From: Halobellus captivus
Lineage (GTDB): Archaea > Halobacteriota > Halobacteria > Halobacteriales > Haloferacaceae
Direction of reading: 5' to 3'
DNA: 64,000 nucleotides
Assembly (NCBI RefSeq): GCF_003697845.1
Contig: NZ_RDQE01000003.1
Coordinates: 1-64,000 of the forward strand
This document shows positions 57,299-64,000 of this stretch, one piece after another (within the stretch, counting starts at the first letter, position 1; every line of letters begins with the position of its first letter). The notes beneath the pieces were generated by a model, which was given only the letters and a program-made list of their open reading frames with translations, made no database searches and was not told the DNA's origin. A program made the position numbers and the translations under genes.

Positions 57299-58669
57299 TC
57301 AGTACTTCGGCTCCGCGCCGGTCGTCTCGTAGATCCGGTCCATGATCGCGTCGCGCTCGCGGGTCCAGTTGGCCATCGCGGCGGGGCTCGTCGGATACGA
57401 CTCGTAGTGGGAGAGCAGCTCGTCCGCCAGCGACTTCGTCTGATAGAAGTTCCGGATGGTCCCCCAGTAGCCGAAGCTCTTGACCGCGGCCTTCAGCTTC
57501 AGGCCGAACGACATCGACGTCGACCCCTCGTACAGCGCCTCCGCGAGCTTCTCGCCCGGCAACGACGCGAGAAGCCCCATCAGGTCGTCGACGTCGACCG
57601 CGGTCGAGAGAACGTTGTACACGTCGAGCCCGGCGTATCGCCCGCCGAAGTGGTCCATCACGCGCGTGTTGTATCGCCAGAGGTTCTCCTCGCTCACGTC
57701 GCCGTCGGAGACGGCCTTGACCGCCTGCTCGCCGGCGTACTTCCCGGCGTAGGCCGCGCCGGCGATCCCGCCGCCCGTCGTCGGGTTCACGTGGCCGGCC
57801 GCGTCGCCGACGGCCATGTAGCCGGGCGCGACCGCCGAGTCGTACGGTCGCCGCGTCGGCAGCGCGGCTCCGAGCTTGTCGCGCACCTCCGCGCCCTCGA
57901 ACTCCGGCCGGTCCCGGAGGTCGCGTTTCAGCGCCTCGACCAGCTTCATCGGCTCCTCGTTCATCTGGAAGCCGAGCCCGGCGTTGATCTCCGTCGACGT
58001 CCGCGGGAAGTACCAGAGGTACCCCGCGGCGCGGTCGGTCGGCTTGAACACGAGCGCGTCGTCCCACTCGACGGGCTCCGGCACCTCGACGATCTCGCGA
58101 TAGGCCGAACAGAACTGCGAGTACCGGACGTTCGTGTCGAAGGTGGTCCCCTCGAAGTCGGCCTTGTCCTGCAGCAGCGAGAGCGAGCCCGCCCCGTCGA
58201 CCACGAGGTCGGCCTCGTAGGTCACTCGGTCGCCACGACGCGCCGCGTCGAGCCCGGTCACGCGGCCGTCCTCGGCCTGCCGTACGTCGTTGACGACGGT
58301 GTCGTAGTGGAAGTCGACGCCCGCGTCGGCGGTCGCCTCGATGATCCGCCGGCCGTACTCCCAGCGGTCGATGACGGCGAGCTCGCCGGGAACCGGGATG
58401 TCGAGGACGGTGTCCTCCTTGGGGATCTCGAACCGTCCGTGGTCGACGCCGGTGTTCGTGAACGCCGGCTCCAGCCGCTCTTTGGGGATCGCCTCCGGGA
58501 ACTCGTCGGCTCCCTTCAGGGCGTCGCCGCAGGCGATGTGGCCCGCCTCCTCCTCGTCCTTTCGCTCGAGGACGGCGACGTCGAGCCCCTCGTTCGCGAT
58601 CGTCGTGGCGGCGTAACAGCCGGCGGTACCCGCGCCCGCCACGACGACGTCGTACTCGTCGATGCTCAT
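57299..58669 (-). CDS. geranylgeranyl reductase family flavoprotein
   Basis: 456 residues. N-terminal FAD site VVVAGAGTAGCYAATT and ERKDEEEAGH; central ERLEPAFTNTGVDHG; the family motif GYLWYFPRT; and VGDAAGHVNPTTGGGIAGA binds the FAD again. It saturates double bonds of geranylgeranyl chains in archaeal lipids or of a quinone side chain. Halophile membrane lipids need full saturation, so a lipid role is plausible. Start: MSIDEYDVVV. Confidence 0.9.
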   Translation of the reverse strand: MSIDEYDVVVAGAGTAGCYAATTIANEGLDVAVLERKDEEEAGHIACGDALKGADEFPEAIPKERLEPAFTNTGVDHGRFEIPKEDTVLDIPVPGELAVIDRWEYGRRIIEATADAGVDFHYDTVVNDVRQAEDGRVTGLDAARRGDRVTYEADLVVDGAGSLSLLQDKADFEGTTFDTNVRYSQFCSAYREIVEVPEPVEWDDALVFKPTDRAAGYLWYFPRTSTEINAGLGFQMNEEPMKLVEALKRDLRDRPEFEGAEVRDKLGAALPTRRPYDSAVAPGYMAVGDAAGHVNPTTGGGIAGAAYAGKYAGEQAVKAVSDGDVSEENLWRYNTRVMDHFGGRYAGLDVYNVLSTAVDVDDLMGLLASLPGEKLAEALYEGSTSMSFGLKLKAAVKSFGYWGTIRNFYQTKSLADELLSHYESYPTSPAAMANWTRERDAIMDRIYETTGAEPKY

Positions 58670-58768
58670 TACCGTGTCGTGTCCCGCCGCCGGCAAAACT
58701 CTTTGTTCCCGTTTCGGTCGCGACGACGGCGACGGAATCGTCACGAAGCGAGGATCAGCAGCGACGAC

Positions 58769-58803
58769 GGAACGGCCGGAACGGCCGGAACGGCCGGAAC
58801 GGC
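58769..58803. repeat. four tandem 9-base repeats at the ABC permease stop
   Basis: GGAACGGCC is repeated three times plus a fourth copy ending CGGCT, running into the stop codon of the minus-strand permease (58803). Function unknown. Confidence 0.8.
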
Positions 58804-59855
58804 TACTCCTCCGTCTCGTAGTGGTCGCCGGCGGCCGCGGGGAGTCGAGTTCGCCCGACCAGCGCGAGGACGACGATCACGACCACGTACGGGATCGTCT
58901 GGACCAGCGTGTCGGGGACCGCGTAGCCGAGTTGCTGGAGCCGGATCTGGGTCGCGTCGAGCCCCGCGAACAGCACGCCGGCCCCCAGCGTCCCGAGCGG
59001 GTTGTAGTTGCCGAACAGGTACGCCACGATGGCGATGAAGCCCTTCCCCTGGACCATCGTCTCGCCGGAGCCGACGAACTGGCCGATCGAGAGCGCGAGC
59101 GCCGACCCGCCCACGCCGGAGAGCACGCCCGACAGCAACACCCCGGCGTACCGGACCCGCGAGACCGAGACGCCGACCGTGTCGAGCGCCTTCGGGTTCT
59201 CGCCGGACGCTTCGAGGTGTTTCCCGAAGGCCGTGCGATTGAGCGCCCACCACGACGCGACCGTCGCGACGACGACCATGACGGCGGAGTACCGCCACCC
59301 GACGTTCGCGCCGAGGTTCGGCGTGTTGACGCCGCCGAAGAAGACCGTCGACATGAACGGCGCGAGCCCCAAGGCGATCAGCCACACCGCCAGTCCGGCG
59401 ATGATCTGGTCCGCCTTGAACTCGATACAGACGACCCCGAAGACCCCGGCGAGAAGCGTCGAAGCGGCTATCCCCGCCATGAACCCGATCCAGATGGCGG
59501 GGATCCCGAGAACCGCGTTCCCGATCCCGACGACGGACGCGATGTAGACGGAGGCGAACGCCGAGATGATCAACAGCCCCTCCAGGCCGATGTTGATCAC
59601 GCCGCTCTTCTCGGCGAATATCCCGCCGAGCCCGGCGAGGACGATCGGCGCGGCGAGCCGCGCCGTCGACGCGGCCGTACTCGTCGAGAAGACGATGCCC
59701 GCGAGGTCGCCGGCGACCGATCCCGGGAACAGCAGGCCGAACAGCCCCAGAAGCCCGAGGGTTCCGACGACGCCGACGACGAGCGAGCGCACGTACTCGT
59801 CGTCGATGAGGTCGTCGAGGAGCGGAACGGGAACGTCCGCGAGCGGGTTACGCAT
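58803..59855 (-). CDS. nucleoside-type ABC importer permease (YufQ-like)
   Basis: 350 residues, about ten membrane helices. GGIFAEKSGVINIGLEG is the signature of the BPD_transp_2 / YufQ permeases of purine nucleoside importers. SVSRVRYAGVLLSGVLSGVGG and GKGFIAIVAYLFGNYNPLGT follow. It overlaps the next gene by eight bases (59848-59855), so they are coupled. The start is at MRNPLADVPV. Confidence 0.9.
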   Translation of the reverse strand: MRNPLADVPVPLLDDLIDDEYVRSLVVGVVGTLGLLGLFGLLFPGSVAGDLAGIVFSTSTAASTARLAAPIVLAGLGGIFAEKSGVINIGLEGLLIISAFASVYIASVVGIGNAVLGIPAIWIGFMAGIAASTLLAGVFGVVCIEFKADQIIAGLAVWLIALGLAPFMSTVFFGGVNTPNLGANVGWRYSAVMVVVATVASWWALNRTAFGKHLEASGENPKALDTVGVSVSRVRYAGVLLSGVLSGVGGSALALSIGQFVGSGETMVQGKGFIAIVAYLFGNYNPLGTLGAGVLFAGLDATQIRLQQLGYAVPDTLVQTIPYVVVIVVLALVGRTRLPAAAGDHYETEE

Positions 59856-61203
59856 CGGCCTCACCTCCGCCGACCGCGGCTGCATCGCTTCCGCTTCCGG
59901 CTGCGTCGCCGCTCGCCTCGCTCTCGCCGTCCTCGCTCCCCGTCCCGGAAGTTTTCGGTCCGCCCGGTCCGTCCGACCCCAGCCCGGCGTACCGCCCGGC
60001 CATCCGGAAGAACTCCGGCATGGCCACGAAGAGGATGATCAGCCCGCGCAACACGCCGACGAGCTCCGTCGGCACGTCGGTTCGGAACCCGATCTCGAGG
60101 GCGCCGCCCTTCAGGAGACCGAACAGGAACGCGGCCGGGAGCACGCCGAGCGGGTTGTTTCCCGCTAGGATCGAGACGGTGATCCCGTCGAAGCCGAGGT
60201 CGGGAACGGACTCGATCCACCGTCCCTCCGACATCAGCACCCACACCGCGCCGCCGACGCCCCCGAGCGCGCCCGAGAGCGTCATCGCGCGCACGGTCGT
60301 CAGCTTCGCGTTCACGCCGCCGTACTCCGCGGCGGCCGCCTGAACTCCGCTCGTGCGCAGGTCGTAGCCGAACGGCGTGTGCTCGACGACGTAGTAGAGC
60401 CCGCCGATGAAGCCGACGGCGACGAGAAGCGCGAGCAGCGCGAAGTCGCTGGAGTTCGGGAACAGCCAGGGTCGGAACTGCGCGTGTTCGGGGACGTACC
60501 GGGTCGCGACGACGGACGAGCCCTCCGCACGGAACACCTCCAACACCAGCACGTACGCGACGTTCGCGGCGACGAAGTTGAGCATTATCGTGGTGATGAC
60601 CTCGTTGGCGTCGGCGTACGCCTTCAACGCGCCGGGTATCGCGCCCCAGAGGCCGCCGCCGACCGCCCCGGCCAGGGTGCCGACGGCGACGACGACGACG
60701 CCGGCGATCGGTCCGGCCGGGAGCAGCGGCGCGATGGCGAGCACCGTCAACGCGGTCGCGAGCGCGCCGACGACGAGCTGTCCCTGCGTCCCGATGTTGA
60801 AGAGCCCGGCGCGGAACGCCACCGCCACCGAGAGCCCGGTGAAGATCAGGAGCGTCGTCTCCGAGAGCGTGAGCCCGAACGAGAGGTTGAACGGCGTCCA
60901 CGCGGCGTTGAAGATCCCCGGCTCGCCGACCGCGAACGGGTAGCCGAGCGCGCCGTTGAACAACACGACGTACACCTCGATGGGGTCGTAACAGAACCCG
61001 AGCCCGGTCACGGGCATCGTCCAGGCGGCGGTGCTACACTGCGCGATCCGTCCCGAGACGAGCACGATGGCGAACCCGACGCCGATCGACAACAGGATCG
61101 CGGCGATGCTGATGAGGACTCGCTCGGCGACGGTGCGGTCGACGAAGGGCTCGATCACCCGACGGACCGGCGACGGGAGCCGGCCGCCGTCACCTCCGCT
61201 CAC
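59848..61203 (-). CDS. nucleoside-type ABC importer permease (YufP-like)
   Basis: 451 residues: membrane domain of about 350 residues with GLFNIGTQGQLVVGALATAL and GAIPGALKAYADANEVITT, the counterpart of YufP, and a charged C-terminal tail (SGTGSEDGESEASGDAAGSG) of about 45 residues. Starts with GTG and overlaps the ATPase stop by four bases (GTGA, 61200-61203). It forms the pore with the YufQ-like subunit. Confidence 0.9.
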   Translation of the reverse strand: MSGGDGGRLPSPVRRVIEPFVDRTVAERVLISIAAILLSIGVGFAIVLVSGRIAQCSTAAWTMPVTGLGFCYDPIEVYVVLFNGALGYPFAVGEPGIFNAAWTPFNLSFGLTLSETTLLIFTGLSVAVAFRAGLFNIGTQGQLVVGALATALTVLAIAPLLPAGPIAGVVVVAVGTLAGAVGGGLWGAIPGALKAYADANEVITTIMLNFVAANVAYVLVLEVFRAEGSSVVATRYVPEHAQFRPWLFPNSSDFALLALLVAVGFIGGLYYVVEHTPFGYDLRTSGVQAAAAEYGGVNAKLTTVRAMTLSGALGGVGGAVWVLMSEGRWIESVPDLGFDGITVSILAGNNPLGVLPAAFLFGLLKGGALEIGFRTDVPTELVGVLRGLIILFVAMPEFFRMAGRYAGLGSDGPGGPKTSGTGSEDGESEASGDAAGSGSDAAAVGGGEADA

Positions 61204-62849
61204 GCGTCCACCTCGCCGTCCGCGGCCGTCTCACGGTCCGACCCGGCCTCGACGTCGTCCGCACCGTCGGCACCGCTCCCGCCCAGACCGTCGTCGAGCG
61301 CGTCGTGGATCGCCGCCCCCGAGACGGTCTCGTCGGCGAGGCTCTCCCCGGCCATCAACAGGCCGATCTCCTCCTCGGTCACCGTCGCGGGATCGACGAC
61401 GCCCGAGAACTCGCCCTCGTGGATCACGGCGAGCCGGTCCGAGAGCCCCTGGACCTCGTCGAGTTTCGAGGAGATGAGGAGCACCGCCTTCCCTTCCGCG
61501 CGCAGTTCGAGCAGGCGGTCGTGGAGGAACTCCGTGGAGCCGATGTCGACGCCGCGGGTCGGGTGGGTCGCGACGACGAGGTCCGGGTCGCGCTCGAACT
61601 CGCGGCCGACGATGAACTTCTGCTGGTTGCCTCCCGAGAAGTCCTCCGCGTCCGCGTCGGGGTTCGGCGGGCGCACGTCGTACGCCTCGATCACCGACTC
61701 GGCGTGTTCCGTCGACGCCTCCCAGTCGATCCGCCCGCCCGACGCGAACGGCGGGTCGTGCTGGCTCCCGAGGATGCCGTTCTGGACGAGGTCGTACGAC
61801 ATCACCAGTCCGCGCTCGTGGCGGTCCTCCGGAACGAACGCCATCCCGCGGTCGATGTGTCCCCGGCGGCTCACGCCCGCCATCGGTTCCCCGAGGTAGT
61901 CGACTGAGCCGGACGCCGGCTCCCGCATCCCCGTGATCGCCTCGGCGAGCTGTGACTGTCCGTTGCCGTCGACGCCCGCGATCCCGAACACCTCGCCCCC
62001 GCGGAGCTCGAAGGTTATCCCCGAGACCGCCTCGACGCCGCGGTCGTCATCGACGTGGAGGTCGGTCACCTCGAGCACGCGCTCGCCGGGCTCCCGGGGC
62101 GTCGTCGCCGGCTCCATCAGCACCTCGCGACCGACCATCATCTCCGCGAGCTCCTCGCGGGTCACGTCCGCCGACGCGACGGTTCCGACCTTGACGCCGT
62201 CCCGGAGGACGGTGATCTCGTCGGCCGCAGACAGCGCCTCGCCGAGCTTGTGCGAGATGAAGATTATCGTCTTCCCCTGGTCCGTCAGCTCCTCGAAGAC
62301 GTCGTACAGCTCCTCCACCTCCTGGGGCGTGAGCACCGCGGTCGGCTCGTCCATGATGAGGACGTCCGCGCCGCGGTACAGCGCCTTCAGGATCTCGACG
62401 CGCTGTTGGACCCCCACGGAGACGTCCGCGATCCGGGCGTCGGGATCGACGTCGAAGCCGTAGCGCTCGCTCAGCTCCACCACCGCCTCGCGGGCGGCCG
62501 CCTCGTCGACGCGGAGGCCGCCCCACGTCCGCGGCTCGTTGCCCAGGACGACGTTTTCCCACACCGTCATGGGGTCGACGAGCATGAAGTGCTGGTGGAT
62601 CATGCCGATCCCGGCGTCGATCGCGTCGCGCGGGGACGCGAACGATCGGGGTTCGCCGTCGACGACGACCGTCCCCTCGGTCGGCCGGTAGAGCCCGTAC
62701 AGCACGTTCATCAGCGTCGTCTTGCCCGCCCCGTTCTCGCCGAGCAGGGCGTGGACGCTGCCTCGCTCTATCTCGAGGTCCACGTCGTCGTTGGCGACGA
62801 CCCCGGGGAACCGCTTCGTGATACCGTCAAGGTGGACCGCCGGGTTCAT
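61200..62849 (-). CDS. nucleoside-type ABC importer ATPase (YufO/RbsA-like)
   Basis: 549 residues, two ABC domains. The first has Walker A HALLGENGAGKTTLMNVL, a Q-loop IHQHFMLVDPMTVWENV, signature VSVGVQQRVEILKAL and Walker B LIMDEPTAVLTP. The second has a changed Walker A (GIAGVDGNGQSQLAEAI), normal for this family, and FSGGNQQKFIVGREF with VVATHPTRGVD. First gene of a three-gene message with both permeases; TTTTTGCC about 27 bases before the start is the likely promoter box. No solute-binding (BMP) gene is adjacent. Confidence 0.93.
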   Translation of the reverse strand: MNPAVHLDGITKRFPGVVANDDVDLEIERGSVHALLGENGAGKTTLMNVLYGLYRPTEGTVVVDGEPRSFASPRDAIDAGIGMIHQHFMLVDPMTVWENVVLGNEPRTWGGLRVDEAAAREAVVELSERYGFDVDPDARIADVSVGVQQRVEILKALYRGADVLIMDEPTAVLTPQEVEELYDVFEELTDQGKTIIFISHKLGEALSAADEITVLRDGVKVGTVASADVTREELAEMMVGREVLMEPATTPREPGERVLEVTDLHVDDDRGVEAVSGITFELRGGEVFGIAGVDGNGQSQLAEAITGMREPASGSVDYLGEPMAGVSRRGHIDRGMAFVPEDRHERGLVMSYDLVQNGILGSQHDPPFASGGRIDWEASTEHAESVIEAYDVRPPNPDADAEDFSGGNQQKFIVGREFERDPDLVVATHPTRGVDIGSTEFLHDRLLELRAEGKAVLLISSKLDEVQGLSDRLAVIHEGEFSGVVDPATVTEEEIGLLMAGESLADETVSGAAIHDALDDGLGGSGADGADDVEAGSDRETAADGEVDA

Positions 62850-62957
62850 TCGTCCGTATCTCCGTGTGCGTGGCAAAAAGACCGCGGGTTCGTCGTCGAA
62901 CCGATCGCTCGTCGCCGCCACACGTACCGTTATCCTCCCGGCATCCGTGGCGACCGC

Positions 62958-64000
62958 ATGGTCTCGCGGTTCTGGCGGATCGTGACCGCCGTAACCGTCT
63001 GGCACGTCGCCGCCAGCGTCTGCTACTACACGGTGTACGCCGGGACGCCGCTCTTTCGGAACGCGTTCGACCTGACGGGCCTGGAGGTCGGGATCGTGAT
63101 CGCCGCGTTGACGCTCGGCTACGCCGTCTCGCTGTTGCCGTTCGGGATCGCGACCGATCGGTACGGCGAGAAACGAACGCTCACCGTCGGTCTCGTCGGG
63201 CTCTCGGTCGGCGTCTTCGGGGTCGCGATCGCCCCGACCTATCCGTTGCTCTTGATCGCCGCCTTCCTCCTCGGGTCGATGTACGGAAGCGCGACACCGG
63301 GGACGAACAAGGCGATCTTCGACCGGATCGAGCCCGGGAGGCAACACCGAGCGATCGGGATCAAACAGGTCGGTCCGACGGTGGGGAGCGCGGTCGGCGC
63401 GCTGTTGGTCACGGGAACCGCCGGAGCCCTCTTCTGGCAGTTCGGGTTCCTCGCCGCCGCGGCGGTCGGGCTCGTGACCGCCGCCGCCTTCTTCGGGGTG
63501 TACTGCCGCGCGAGTCCGGGCGAGGCGACGTCTCCCGACTTCCGTGCGCTGTCGTCGAACCGGACGTACCTCGTCCTGTTGCTCTCGGGCGTGTGCCTGG
63601 GAGCCGCGTTCTACACGACGACCGGCTACGTCACCCTCTTCGTCGGCGACTCGGTCGGCACGTCGGTCGCGATCGCCGGGGCCGTCCTGGCGTCCACGCA
63701 GGTCGCGGGCAGCGTCGGAAAAGTCGTCGTCGGGACGCTCGCGGACGTCCTCCCCGGACCGGCACGGGTCCGAACGGGCGGGATCCTCGCCGTCCAGGCG
63801 GCCGGCGGCGGGGCCCTCTACTTCGTCCTCCCCGCGACGGAGACCGCCCTCGCCGCCGGCGTCGTCTTCGCCGGGATCGGCGTGCTCGTGCTCGCCTCGA
63901 CCGGCCTCTACTACTCGTGTCTCTCGACGCTCGTCGAGAAGGAGAAACTGGGTGCCGCCTCGGCCGCCGGACAGCTGGCGGTCACCGTGAGCGGGCTGTT
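62958..64000 (+). CDS. MFS transporter, 3' end cut by the window
   Basis: At least 347 residues, all in one frame to the window end. RFWRIVTAVTVWHVAASVCY opens helix 1; the loop PFGIATDRYGEKRTLTVGL is the MFS motif A; KQVGPTVGSAVGALLVTG and GSVGKVVVGTLADVLPGPAR follow. Substrate unknown. It is a different subfamily from the 35859 transporter. A CGTTATCC box about 27 bases before the ATG supports the start; it diverges from the ABC operon. Confidence 0.85.
   Translation, partial: MVSRFWRIVTAVTVWHVAASVCYYTVYAGTPLFRNAFDLTGLEVGIVIAALTLGYAVSLLPFGIATDRYGEKRTLTVGLVGLSVGVFGVAIAPTYPLLLIAAFLLGSMYGSATPGTNKAIFDRIEPGRQHRAIGIKQVGPTVGSAVGALLVTGTAGALFWQFGFLAAAAVGLVTAAAFFGVYCRASPGEATSPDFRALSSNRTYLVLLLSGVCLGAAFYTTTGYVTLFVGDSVGTSVAIAGAVLASTQVAGSVGKVVVGTLADVLPGPARVRTGGILAVQAAGGGALYFVLPATETALAAGVVFAGIGVLVLASTGLYYSCLSTLVEKEKLGAASAAGQLAVTVSGL

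Overview
The window is chromosomal DNA of a haloarchaeon. The DNA is very GC-rich, and almost every protein is strongly acidic (many Asp/Glu, few Lys). Genes are often leaderless, with an AT-rich TATA-like box about 25-30 bases before the start codon. There are two TFB (TFIIB) genes, a PGF-CTERM surface protein, a Tat-type exported protein and a geranylgeranyl reductase of the kind used for isoprenoid lipids. Gene content fits Haloferacales, perhaps a Halorubrum-like organism; the genus is a guess.

Layout. Bases 1-89 are the 3' part of a 5S rRNA, so an rRNA operon lies just to the left. From 405 to 6459 come small conserved haloarchaeal genes, an EamA exporter, an Ogg-like DNA glycosylase, UPF0212, UPF0058 and zinc-ribbon proteins and the first tfb. 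From 6728 to 12483 lie a cell-surface protein with five repeats, a membrane protein plus winged-helix regulator, an MscS channel and an M20 hydrolase. Bases 12484-13068 are a gene-free stretch holding two inverted copies of a hairpin-bearing repeat. From 13069 to 21595 is an intracellular alpha-glucan cluster: 4-alpha-glucanotransferase (malQ), a GH13 amylase and, divergently, a giant protein with two GH15 glucoamylase modules. None has a signal peptide.

From 21713 to 28328 are an aminotransferase, a MutS-like ATPase coupled to a small partner, an acyl-CoA dehydrogenase, purA and a winged-helix protein. From 28436 to 37043 are a large coiled-coil mosaic protein, a Nudix hydrolase, an inositol-phosphatase-like protein, the second tfb, an M24 peptidase, a membrane protein and an MFS transporter. 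From 37089 to 41619 are a small acidic protein, a cupin-zinc-ribbon fusion, a Tat-exported beta-helix protein and the run hisC, adenylate-kinase-like, CDP-alcohol phosphatidyltransferase. From 41799 to 49255 come many small metabolic and hypothetical genes and a Na/Ca antiporter. The right end (49371-64000) has a large FAD/Fe-S oxidoreductase, a possible nuclease, a second Nudix enzyme, a uS10 paralogue, an M20D amidohydrolase, an aldo/keto reductase, a geranylgeranyl reductase, a three-gene nucleoside-type ABC importer with overlapping genes, and an MFS gene cut by the window end.

I see no CRISPR array, transposase, integrase, intact prophage or tRNA gene. The more unusual items are the tandem GH15 fusion, the inverted repeat pair at 12.5-13.0 kb, a single symmetric TATA box placed equally for two divergent leaderless genes at 44.2 kb, a protein with a possible Cas4/RecB-like nuclease and Cys-cluster layout at 52.5 kb, a degenerate JAMM/MPN protein at 46.9 kb and a second uS10 protein at 54.2 kb.
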